Under the pieces are notes generated by a model. That model worked only from the letters and a program-made list of their open reading frames with translations. It did no database searches and was not told where the DNA came from. A stretch of DNA of 64,000 nt from Sphingomonadales bacterium (GTDB lineage: Bacteria > Pseudomonadota > Alphaproteobacteria > Sphingomonadales > Sphingomonadaceae), in assembly GCA_004173185.1 (NCBI GenBank), contig SEFZ01000008.1, positions 124,001-188,000 of the forward strand, given 5' to 3'. The translations under genes were made by a program, and so were the position numbers. Positions 26,131 through 34,372 of the stretch are shown piece after piece (position 1 is the first letter of the stretch; the number at the start of each line of letters is the position of its first letter).

Positions 26131-27966
26131 ATGACACCGAAAAAGCCCATCGATCACAGCAAGGCCCGGCAGGCAAAGGGCCGAATCACCGAAGCCGCCG
26201 CTGAAGTCATCGCGCTCGACAGCGCCATGCGCTCCGCCGAGCTGACCCCCGGCGACGAATTCGCCTCTGCGCTCAAGCAGTGCAAAAGGCTGCTGATTGC
26301 GGCAGCTCTGTTCAGCGGCGGCGTAAACCTGCTCTTCCTCGCCTCGCCGATCTACCTCGTCCAGATCTACAACCGCGTGATCCCCAGCGGCAGTATCGCC
26401 ACGTTGGTTGGCCTCAGTTTCGCGCTGTTGCTCGCGCTCGGCACGATGGCGGTTTTCGATGCGGTGCGCGCCCGCATCCTGATCCGCGCTGCCGCCCGGC
26501 TCGATCGCATCCTCGCACACCGCGTGTTCCAGGCGACCATCGATGGGGCGCCAAAATCCGCCGGGGGCATGCGCAATGCGCAGACTCTGCGCGATCTGGA
26601 TCTCTTCCGCTCGGCGCTGGCGGGGCAGGGCGCGCAGTTCTTCTTTGATGTGCCCTGGATGCCGCTGTTCCTGATCGTGTTGTTCCTGATCCACCCGTTG
26701 CTCGGCGGTGTCGCGGTGGCGGGCGCCGCGATCCTGCTGGCGCTGGCCTTCTTCAACGATCGCGCCACCCGCGAGAGTTCGCAGATCGCCAGCGAGGCTG
26801 CCAACCGCTCTTATGCCTTTACCGATAGCGTCGCGCGCTATGCGGGGCCGGTGCGCGGCATGGGCATGGCGGATCGACTGGCGGTGCGCTGGCATGTCGA
26901 TCGCGACACGATGATGCGCCGTCAGGCCGAGGGCAGCGACCGCAACGCCGATTTCGCCTCGTCGATCCGCTTCCTGCGGCTGGTGCTGCAAAGCGCGATG
27001 ATCGGGCTGGGCGGCTTTCTGGTGGTCGAGGGGCAGATTTTGCCCGCCAGCATCTTCGCGGCGAACATGCTGCTTGGCCGCGGGCTCGCACCGCTCGAAG
27101 TCGCGGTCTCGGGCTGGCGCGCGATTGCCAATGCGATTGCGGCGGGCCGCCGCGTGCAGGCCGCGCTCAAGGCTACGCCCGCACCCGCCACCAAGATGAA
27201 GCTGCCCGACCGCGACGTCGACATCTCGATCCGCGACATGCGCTACACGCCTCCCGGTGCGCAGCGCCCCGCGCTCGACAAGATAAACCTTGAGATCATC
27301 GCAGGCGAGGCGATCGGGATTGTCGGCCCTTCGGGTGCAGGCAAATCATGCCTCGCCCGGCTGTTGGTCACCGCGACCGATCCGACCGAGGGCAAGGTGC
27401 TTCTCGGCGGGGTAGAGGGCCGCCATTGGACCGCCGAAAACCTGTCGCGCTATGTCGGCTACCTGCCGCAAACCGTGGGTCTGTTCCCCGGATCGATCCG
27501 CGACAATATCGCCCGCTTCACCGACGCCCCCGATGATGAGGTGGTGAAGGCCGCCCAGCGCGCCAACGTCCACGACATGATCCTCTCACTGCCCGAAGGC
27601 TATGAGACCCAGATCAACGCCGGCGGCTTCGGCCTCTCCGGCGGCCAGCGCCAGCGCATCGGGCTTGCGCGCGCAATGTTTGGCAGCCCGCGCCTGCTTG
27701 TGCTCGATGAGCCTAATGCGCATCTGGACGCCGATGGCGAACAGGCGCTGGCAGCGGCACTCTGCACGCTCAAGGCCGAGGGATCGACCATCGTGCTGAT
27801 CGCGCACCGGCTCAACCCGATCGCGCATGTGGATCGGGTGATCGTGCTGTGCGGCGGCGAACTCCAGCTCGATGGCCCGCGCGCCCGCGTCTTCCGCAAG
27901 GTGCGCACCGATATCGTCCGCTCGATTTCGCGCGATCCCGTCGTCGAGGAGGTAACCGAGCAATGA
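26131..27966 (+). CDS. Type I secretion ABC transporter, PrtD/HlyB-like permease-ATPase
   Basis: 611 residues. An unusual 55-residue charged N-terminus precedes about six membrane segments (residues 56-330), which include the PrtD-like FLASPIYLVQIYNRVIPS. The ATPase domain has Walker A GPSGAGKS (about 400-407), Q-loop YLPQTVGLFPGSIRDNI, signature LSGGQRQRIGLARA, Walker B LLVLDEP and the switch His in IAHR. No C39 peptidase domain is present, so substrates would carry C-terminal uncleaved signals. It powers export through a HlyD-type adaptor encoded immediately downstream with a 4-nt ATGA overlap. The two flanking acidic proteins are the candidate cargo. Confidence 0.94.
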   Translation: MTPKKPIDHSKARQAKGRITEAAAEVIALDSAMRSAELTPGDEFASALKQCKRLLIAAALFSGGVNLLFLASPIYLVQIYNRVIPSGSIATLVGLSFALLLALGTMAVFDAVRARILIRAAARLDRILAHRVFQATIDGAPKSAGGMRNAQTLRDLDLFRSALAGQGAQFFFDVPWMPLFLIVLFLIHPLLGGVAVAGAAILLALAFFNDRATRESSQIASEAANRSYAFTDSVARYAGPVRGMGMADRLAVRWHVDRDTMMRRQAEGSDRNADFASSIRFLRLVLQSAMIGLGGFLVVEGQILPASIFAANMLLGRGLAPLEVAVSGWRAIANAIAAGRRVQAALKATPAPATKMKLPDRDVDISIRDMRYTPPGAQRPALDKINLEIIAGEAIGIVGPSGAGKSCLARLLVTATDPTEGKVLLGGVEGRHWTAENLSRYVGYLPQTVGLFPGSIRDNIARFTDAPDDEVVKAAQRANVHDMILSLPEGYETQINAGGFGLSGGQRQRIGLARAMFGSPRLLVLDEPNAHLDADGEQALAAALCTLKAEGSTIVLIAHRLNPIAHVDRVIVLCGGELQLDGPRARVFRKVRTDIVRSISRDPVVEEVTEQ

Positions 27967-29309
27967 AACTCGAATTCCCTGGCTTTGGCGGCTTCGGCAA
28001 CGGCGCTGCGCTCCCGCTCCCCCGGCGCTTTATCGAGCGCCGGATGCGCCGGCTCGACGTTCGCCCGCTTGACGATGCCAGCCGCGCGATCCGCATCGGA
28101 CTGATCGGCGCGGGGCTGTTCTTTGGCGTCTTCCTGTTGTTTGCTCTGCTAGTGCCGATCTCGGGCGCGGCGATAGCGACCGGCGAGGTTTCGGTGAGCG
28201 GCGCGAAGCTCGTGATCCAGCCGGCGTCGTCGGGCATCGTTGCCGAGATTTTGGTGCGTGAGGGGCAGGCGGTGACGCCGGGTCAGCCGCTGGTTCGCCT
28301 AAACGGCGTTAAATCGGGCGCGGAACTTCGCCAGGCGCAGGCCAAGCGCGATGCGCTGCGCGCCGCCGAGGCCAGGCTGATGGCCGAGCGCGACGGTAAG
28401 GATCAATTGCTCTTCCCCGCCGATCTCGCACAGCGCTGGGACGATCCGGTCGCGCGCGATGCGATGGCGGCGCAGCGCTCGCTGTTCGACAAGCATCGTG
28501 CGGTGCTCGGCGCCGATCGCGGGATTTCCGGCTCGCAGCTCGAAGCCGCTCGCGCCAAGGCGGTAGCATCCGAGCAGCAGCTCCAGCTGATCCGCGAAGA
28601 ACTGGCCGATTACCGCAAGCTCTACGCCAAGGGTTTCGCCCGCAAGACCACGATCCGCTCGCTGGAACGCACCGAGGCGCAGCTGCTGGCGGACACGCTT
28701 TCGGGCAAGGCGCTGGTCGAGCAGGCCGAGCTGTCGCAGGCCAAGACAAATGACGGCCAGCAACTGACGCTGCTTACCGAATTGCGCGACATTCAGGACC
28801 AGCTCGCCCAGATCGAGCCCCAGCTCGACATCACCAAATATTATGCCGATCTCGACCTGATGAAAGCACCCGTCGCGGGGCGTGTTTCGGGGGTTGCGCA
28901 GATCGGTCCGGGCACCGTTATCGAAGGCGGTCGCACGCTGATGGAGATCGTCCCCAACGGGCGCGCGCTGATCATCGAGACCCAGATCAAGCCGCAGGAC
29001 ATCGACGATGTCCGCATCGGCACCGAGGCGATCGTGCGCTTCTCAAGCGTCAATCCACACGGCCAGACTGCCTTTACCGGCAAGGTCATTACCCTTTCGC
29101 CCGCGCGCATCGCCCAGGAGGGCGGGCAGCCCGGTTATTATCGCGCTCAGGTGATGCTCGAAGACCCCGATGCGGTGCGCCGCGCGGGCATCGAGCTGCA
29201 ACCGGGCATCCCGGCGAGCGTGAATATCAAGACGAAGAACCGAACGCTGATGGACTATCTGCTCGCCCCCTTCAGCGACGCAATGAGCAAGAGTTTCCGA
29301 GAGGAATGA
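27963..29309 (+). CDS. HlyD-family type I secretion periplasmic adaptor
   Basis: 448 residues with one N-terminal membrane anchor (about 44-70: IGLIGAGLFFGVFLLFALLV). A lipoyl-like half (VIQPASSGIVAEILVREGQAV) precedes a long coiled coil at about 115-285 that would reach towards the outer membrane. The second lipoyl half MKAPVAGRVSGVAQIGPGTVIEGG follows, then the PrtE/HlyD-type beta-barrel ending in LPGIPASV-like sequence. It is translationally coupled to the ABC exporter. A TolC partner is missing from the locus and must be supplied elsewhere. The repeat-rich exoprotein gene follows after 32 nt. Confidence 0.94.
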   Translation: MKLEFPGFGGFGNGAALPLPRRFIERRMRRLDVRPLDDASRAIRIGLIGAGLFFGVFLLFALLVPISGAAIATGEVSVSGAKLVIQPASSGIVAEILVREGQAVTPGQPLVRLNGVKSGAELRQAQAKRDALRAAEARLMAERDGKDQLLFPADLAQRWDDPVARDAMAAQRSLFDKHRAVLGADRGISGSQLEAARAKAVASEQQLQLIREELADYRKLYAKGFARKTTIRSLERTEAQLLADTLSGKALVEQAELSQAKTNDGQQLTLLTELRDIQDQLAQIEPQLDITKYYADLDLMKAPVAGRVSGVAQIGPGTVIEGGRTLMEIVPNGRALIIETQIKPQDIDDVRIGTEAIVRFSSVNPHGQTAFTGKVITLSPARIAQEGGQPGYYRAQVMLEDPDAVRRAGIELQPGIPASVNIKTKNRTLMDYLLAPFSDAMSKSFREE

Positions 29310-29518
29310 CCCCTTCACCCCAATAATAAAGGAGTAGGAAGATGGTACAGGCAGCTGAAAGCGGCGGTAGTACGCCCACCGGCAGGGAACCAGGTTTTGC
29401 AGACGGTGGAAGCAGCACCACGCCTTCGATTGGTGGCGCTGGTGATGGTACGCCAGACGACCCCTACGGGAACTATGGCGATGGCGGACCGGCTGTCGTC
29501 GATATAGATGACAGCCCA

Positions 29519-29694
29519 CCTCCGGGCGATGGCGGCACGGGCACGCCTCCGGGCGATGGCGGCACGGGCACGCCTCCGGGCGATGGCGGCACGGGCACGC
29601 CTCCGGGCGATGGCGGCCGGGCGATGGCGGCACGGGCACGCCTCCGGGCGATGGCGGTACCGGCACGCCTCCCGGTGATGGCGGAACAGGCACT
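29519..29694 (+). repeat. 27-bp tandem repeat (GDGGTGTPP) with a 13-nt slipped junction
   Basis: Units of 27 bp start at 29519, 29546 and 29573 and are identical. Unit 4 (29600-29617) is cut after 18 nt and unit 5 (29618-29640) lacks its first 4 nt. Units 6 (29641) and 7 (29668) are diverged at a few bases. The 9 + 4 missing bases make the 13-nt contraction that shifts the frame. Confidence 0.95.
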
Positions 29695-29823
29695 CCGCCC
29701 ATTGATGGCGGCGGCGCGGTAATCGATGTCGATCTCAGCGACGGTGGCATCGCAGTTGATATCAATCCGGATGGCGACCCGCTTGCTGAAGTCACGACGG
29801 GTAACGGCGGCAGCGGCGCGCCC

Positions 29824-30726
29824 GCGGATGCAATCCTCGGCGTGGATTTGAGCGGCGATCCGCTGGTCAGCGTCGACCCTGGCGGCAGCGAGTTGATCTC
29901 GATCGACGACAGCAGCCCGAACGCCTCGGGTGGCGACGGCAACGGGGGTGCGCTGATCGAAGCCGATCTCAGCGGAAACGGTCCGCTGCTCGACATCAAT
30001 ACCGATCCGGATTCGCTGGTATCGGTCGCGACCGGTGGTGACGGCACCGGCCAGCCTGCGGATGCGATTATCGCGGCCGATCTGAGCGGAGACCCGCTGC
30101 TGAACGTCGATCTGGGCGGGAGCGAATTGCTGTCGCTGGACGACACCACGCCGGGCGGCAGTGCCGGGGATGGCAATGGCGGTGCACTGATCGAGGCTGA
30201 TCTGAGCGGCAACGGCCCGCTGCTTGACCTGAATACCAATCCGGACTCGCTGGTATCGGTCGCTACCGGTGGTGACGGCACCGGCCAGCCTGCGGATGCG
30301 ATTATCGCGGCCGATCTGAGCGGTGACCCGCTGCTGAACGTTGATCTGGGCGGGAGCGAGTTGCTGTCGCGGGATGACACCACGCCGGGCGGTAGTGCCG
30401 GTGACGGGAATGGCGGTGCATTGATCGAGGCTGATCTGAGCGGCAACGGTCCTCTACTCGATATCAATAGCGAACCGGATTCGCTGGTATCGGTCGCGAC
30501 CGGTGGTGACGGCACCGGCCAGCCCGCCGATGCGATCATTGCGGCGGATCTGAGCGGCGACCCGCTGCTGAACGTTGATCTGGGCGGGAGCGAATTGCTG
30601 TCATTGGATGACACCACGCCGGGCGGTAGTGCCGGTGACGGGAATGGCGGTGCATTGATCGAGGCCGATCTGAGCGGAGACCCGCTGCTGAACGTCAATC
30701 TGAGCGGGAGCGAGTTGCTATCGCTC
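29824..30726 (+). repeat. 234-bp (78-residue) in-frame tandem repeats in the exoprotein gene
   Basis: Copies begin at 29824 (diverged), 30058 and 30292, with a partial fourth at 30526. Each 78-residue unit is itself two related halves: one with DLSGDPLLNVDLGGSELLS and one with EADLSGNGPLLD followed by PDSLVSVATGGDGTGQP. In the last copy the second half switches back to the first type, suggesting recombination between halves. Confidence 0.92.
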
Positions 30727-31029
30727 GACAATAAAGATGTCAGTAGTTCCAGTGCGGTCATTGCTAACATCGATGCAGATGCGGATGTCGACGCTGATGT
30801 CGATGCGCTTGAACTGATGTCTACGGGCGGCGGTTTCTGGGACGGCGGCGGCGATCTGCTTTCGGATACGCCCGGCAACGCACTGTTGGGCATCGACCTG
30901 AGCGGTGACGCGCCGCTGCTGCATGTCGATCCGGAGCCGCAGTCGCTGCTCTCGCTCAATACCGGGTTGGACGCGTTCGACGATGGCGGCTTCGGCCTGG
31001 GCTGATCCGCTTCTCTTTTGGGCATCGGA

Positions 31030-31063
31030 ATCCCGCCGGTCGATCATGGCCGGCGGGATTTTT
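31030..31063 (+). terminator. Rho-independent terminator of the type I secretion operon
   Basis: ATCCCGCCGG (31030-31039) and CCGGCGGGAT (31050-31059) form a perfect 10-bp stem with a 10-nt loop, followed by a run of five T. It starts 25 nt after the exoprotein stop. Confidence 0.88.
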
Positions 31064-31157
31064 GATCCGCCCAAATGGGTTCTAACTCCGCTGTCAAAAT
31101 CTGCGCGCTTGTGAAAGTTTCCGGGCTTGCGTTCCAGAACGCGGGGGAAAGCTCAGG

Positions 31158-32783
31158 ATGCGCCAAACGACCTTGTCAGTCGCGCTCGAGGTTAAGCCGG
31201 AGAGTGCCGATCACCTCTCGGGCCTGCTCGATAAATTGCGCGACCGGCGCAATCCCGATCCGTCGGGCGGCACCGGGCCCTTTGCCGATTTCCTGACGCT
31301 GGTGCCGGCGCTCCATTTCATGTCGCTCAGCGTTTTTCCGAGCGGCGAATATGATCCGCTGTTCGTGGTCGAAGCCAATTTCGATGGTACGCCGGGGCCG
31401 TTCTGGGCGCAGCTGGAAGCCGCCATCGGCGAGGATCTGCGCGCGTTCCTGCGTTGCTGCAAATGCCCGCTCGATAATGATGCGGCGCTGTTTACGTCGA
31501 TCACCGCACAGGGCAGCCGTGCTCCGATCGCGCCCTATATGGAGCGGCGCTCGCTGACCCCGACGGTCTATCATCAGGGCAATCGCGGAATGACCCGCGA
31601 TCGCATTCTTGCCGAGCACCAGCTATTTCTCGGCACCCGCGCCGAACTCGCCAAAGCGCCGGAGGGTGGCCGAAGCCCCTATCATCGGCTGAGCCCGGTC
31701 GAGATCCATAACAAGCTGCGCGGCGCTCTGTTGCCGGGCTTTGACTGGCTCAACCAGAAGGCGCCGGTGCGCATCCCGTTCTGGCAGGGGCTGATGGATT
31801 ATGTGCGCCTCACCGCCTTTGTGCTGGCGGTGGTGTTCGTGCTCTCGCTGCCGGGGCTGATCGTCAAGCTGGAGATGCCGTGGGAACGCTATCTGATCCT
31901 GCTCGGAGCGCTGTTCGCGATCTTTGCGGCGTTGCTCAAAAAGATCGGCGTGGCGCTGCCGGGTACCGCGACGCCGGGCACATTCAGTTTCGTCAGGCTC
32001 GCGATCAAGATGCTGGTGCCGCTGCTGATCTTCTTCGGCATCTATGTGGCGGTCGCCGCGGCGGTGGGCACCGGATTGTCGATGCTGATGACCGGGCGCA
32101 GCCTCGCGCTGGCGTGGAAGGATATGCTGATCTGGCTTGGCTGGGGGTTGATCAGCCTGCCGGTGACCCTAGCCGGGCTGGTCTTCTGGCTCCGCTCGCT
32201 AGAGCGGGCGGATGCTTCGCAGGATTCGCCGCCGGTCGATCCGCTGATGCTGCGCGAAATGGCGCGGCGTGAGGACTGGATTCCGCAGAACCACATGGGG
32301 TCGCTGGTGCTGATTAAGCCCGGCATCCTGCGCATGATCGTGATCCGCGCGGGGCATCATGCGCTCGGCCTTGCGCTGCGGATCGTCGCGCGCGACGGCT
32401 ATCTCGGTTCGATGCGCACGATCCATTTCGCGCATTGGGCGATGGTCAACAACAAGAGCCGGCTGATGTTCTTCTCGAACTTCGACCAGACTTGGGAGAG
32501 CTATCTCGATGATTTTATCGAGAAGGCGCATGACGGCCTTACGCTGGCATGGTGCTGCGGTGTCGGCTTTCCGCCCACGCGCTTTTTGGTCAAGGACGGC
32601 GCCAGCCATGGCCGCCAGTTCAAGGAATGGGCGCGGCATTCGATGACCGTCAGCCGCTTCTGGTATTCGGCCTATAAGGATCTGACCGCCGAGCAGATCG
32701 AGCGCAATTTCCGCATCGCCTGCGGCCTGCGCAAACCCCGACTCACTGCCAAGGAGGCCGCCTCGTGGATCAACGACCTGTAG
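31158..32783 (+). CDS. Membrane protein with an internally duplicated soluble domain, partner of DyP peroxidase
   Basis: 541 residues, no named family recognised. Four hydrophobic segments lie at about 217-237, 244-262, 280-303 and 325-345. They separate two soluble parts that look like copies of one domain. Residues 53-103 (HFMSLSVF, then EANFDG, then LRCC) align with 423-472 (HFAHWAMV, then SNFDQ, then AWCC). The C-terminal copy is followed by FKEWARHSMTVSRFWYSAY. The alternating strand-helix pattern recalls the ferredoxin-like alpha/beta fold used by DyP peroxidases, but that is inference. ATG at 31158 follows a weak GGGGA ribosome site. It overlaps the peroxidase gene by 19 nt and should be co-translated with it, so a membrane-bound complex or electron/substrate-handling role is possible. 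Confidence 0.65.
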   Translation: MRQTTLSVALEVKPESADHLSGLLDKLRDRRNPDPSGGTGPFADFLTLVPALHFMSLSVFPSGEYDPLFVVEANFDGTPGPFWAQLEAAIGEDLRAFLRCCKCPLDNDAALFTSITAQGSRAPIAPYMERRSLTPTVYHQGNRGMTRDRILAEHQLFLGTRAELAKAPEGGRSPYHRLSPVEIHNKLRGALLPGFDWLNQKAPVRIPFWQGLMDYVRLTAFVLAVVFVLSLPGLIVKLEMPWERYLILLGALFAIFAALLKKIGVALPGTATPGTFSFVRLAIKMLVPLLIFFGIYVAVAAAVGTGLSMLMTGRSLALAWKDMLIWLGWGLISLPVTLAGLVFWLRSLERADASQDSPPVDPLMLREMARREDWIPQNHMGSLVLIKPGILRMIVIRAGHHALGLALRIVARDGYLGSMRTIHFAHWAMVNNKSRLMFFSNFDQTWESYLDDFIEKAHDGLTLAWCCGVGFPPTRFLVKDGASHGRQFKEWARHSMTVSRFWYSAYKDLTAEQIERNFRIACGLRKPRLTAKEAASWINDL

Positions 32784-34372
32784 GCGAGCCGGGCGGATCG
32801 CCGCCGAGCTGGCGCCTAGCCAAGCCGCACGACACGCTGACCCAGGGGCTGGTGGTGAGCGGCTTCGCCTCGCTGCCCACAGGCCGGGCGCTGTTCCTTG
32901 AATTCGGCTGGAAAGGCGCGCCGAAAAACGGCGGGGGCGATTGGCTGAAGAAGCTGTCCGAGATCGCGCCGGTTACCGATGCCGATGGGCGTGATGTGAA
33001 ATGCGCGGCGATGGGCTTCACTTTTGAGGGTCTGCGCAAAATGGGCCTCAACAAGAACACGCTCGCGTCGTTCGATCGGCCGTTCAAGGAAGGCATGTTC
33101 CAGGAGGATCGCCTGCGTCGCCTCGGCGATCGGCGCGGCGACGGCTGGCTGAAGACCGTGATCCCCGGTGGACCGAAATGGAGCGGCAACACGCCGCTCG
33201 ACGATGCTGCGAACGATGAGGAAGTCCGGGCCTTCGACGATATTGACGAGCATACCAAGGAGTCACGGATCAAGACTCCGGTGACGGTCCATGCGCTGCT
33301 GATGCTCTACGAAAAGGACGAGGATTCTGCCGAGGCATGGTGCGCCGAGGTGAGCGCCGCGCTGGCGCCGTTCGAGATCACAGTCGTCCATCGCCTGCCG
33401 CTCGATCTGCGGCTCGATCCGCAGGGCATCGCCCGCGAGCATTTCGGCTTCGCGGACGGTATCTCGCAGCCGGTGCCGTATGAAGACGGGGTCGTGGTCT
33501 ATAAGGACGGCCATTCCGCGCCGAAGGATTATTGGAACGGCGTGCCTCTGGGCGATGTCCTGATGGGGCATGTCAACGCGCATCACGAAGTCGCGCCCGG
33601 GCCGGTTGTGCCCGACACGCCCGAGGGCCGCGAAGCCGGGCTTCACGCGCATCCCAAGGCCGAGGGGTTCCTCGATCTCGGGCTCGACGGCAGCTATATG
33701 GTCGTCCGCGAGCTCAAGCAGGATGTCGTCGCCTTCTGGCAATCGATGCGCGAGGGCGCTGCCAAAATACGTGCCAGCGATCCGGAGCATTCGGCGCATG
33801 TCACAACCACTTGGCTCGCCGAGCGCGTAATAGGCCGCGATACCAAGGGCAATTTGCTCTGCCCGGTGGGCGTGCTTCCGGTCGATCAATATGGCCAGCC
33901 CGACAATGATTTCGGGTTTTTCGACCGCGATTTCCATGGTCGCGGCTGCCCGCTCGGCAGCCATGTTCGCCGCGCCAATCCGCGCGACGGCTTAGCTCCC
34001 AAGCCTAGCGACAAGCAGACCTTGCTCGATGCCGCGAACAGCCACCGCATCCTGCGTCGCGGTCGCAAATATGGAAGCACGATCAGCGTGCCGCCCAAGG
34101 AGGATGGCGTCGATCGTGGGCTGTTGTTCGTAGCGCTCAACACCGATCTGACTCGCCAGTTCGAGTTCATCCAGCAGACCTGGCTGCTCAATTCGAACTT
34201 CGCCTTCCTCTATGACGAGACCGATCCTTTGCTCGGCCCCAAGGGGACGATGACGATCCCCGAAGACCCGCTTCGCCGGATTGTCGATGTCGATACGTTC
34301 GTGCAGATGGCGGGCGGCGAATATTTCTTCCTGCCGAGCATGCCGGCACTGCGCTATCTGGCGGGACTGTGA
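32765..34372 (+). CDS. DyP-type haem peroxidase
   Basis: 535 residues, longer than typical DyPs. The distal GxxDG motif reads GFADG at about 228-232, with the Asp that handles H2O2. The proximal haem His is probably about 400 in PLGSHVRRANPRD, and the distal Arg lies in HRILRRGRKYG (about 428-437). No Tat or Sec signal is visible, so the enzyme is cytoplasmic or held by its membrane-protein partner. GTG at 32765 has a perfect AAGGAGG 7 nt upstream and lies inside the preceding gene. The P450 gene follows with a 4-nt overlap (GTGA). It likely uses peroxide to oxidise an unknown substrate together with its operon partners. Confidence 0.92.
   Translation: MDQRPVGEPGGSPPSWRLAKPHDTLTQGLVVSGFASLPTGRALFLEFGWKGAPKNGGGDWLKKLSEIAPVTDADGRDVKCAAMGFTFEGLRKMGLNKNTLASFDRPFKEGMFQEDRLRRLGDRRGDGWLKTVIPGGPKWSGNTPLDDAANDEEVRAFDDIDEHTKESRIKTPVTVHALLMLYEKDEDSAEAWCAEVSAALAPFEITVVHRLPLDLRLDPQGIAREHFGFADGISQPVPYEDGVVVYKDGHSAPKDYWNGVPLGDVLMGHVNAHHEVAPGPVVPDTPEGREAGLHAHPKAEGFLDLGLDGSYMVVRELKQDVVAFWQSMREGAAKIRASDPEHSAHVTTTWLAERVIGRDTKGNLLCPVGVLPVDQYGQPDNDFGFFDRDFHGRGCPLGSHVRRANPRDGLAPKPSDKQTLLDAANSHRILRRGRKYGSTISVPPKEDGVDRGLLFVALNTDLTRQFEFIQQTWLLNSNFAFLYDETDPLLGPKGTMTIPEDPLRRIVDVDTFVQMAGGEYFFLPSMPALRYLAGL

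Larger units (their letters stand above)
29342..31005 (+). pseudogene. Repeat-rich acidic exoprotein gene interrupted by a 13-nt repeat contraction (frameshift)
   Basis: The gene starts at an ATG with AAGGAG 7 nt upstream, 32 nt after the HlyD gene. The first frame encodes a Gly/Ser/Thr/Pro-rich N-terminus and GDGGTGTPP tandem repeats, but in the sequence as given it stops at 29722 after 126 residues. Between repeat units 4 and 5 (junction 29617/29618) 13 nt are missing. If they are restored, the same protein continues without a stop in the next frame to 31005 and would be about 558 residues. The second part carries 78-residue Asp/Gly/Leu repeats such as DLSGDPLLNVDLGGSELLS and ends LDAFDDGGFGLG, as expected of a type I secretion substrate. 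The lesion could be real, phase-variable, or an assembly error in a repeat. It resembles surface or biofilm exoproteins, but no family is recognised. Confidence 0.75.

Noticed and set aside
29519..29694. Short regular repeats considered as a CRISPR array
   Set aside because: The units are contiguous with no spacers, have a 27-bp coding period and encode GDGGTGTPP.
29043..31025. A 660-codon Ser/Pro-rich frame on the minus strand
   Set aside because: It is the complement of the exoprotein repeats and the HlyD gene end; its repeats only reflect the 234-bp repeats on the other strand.
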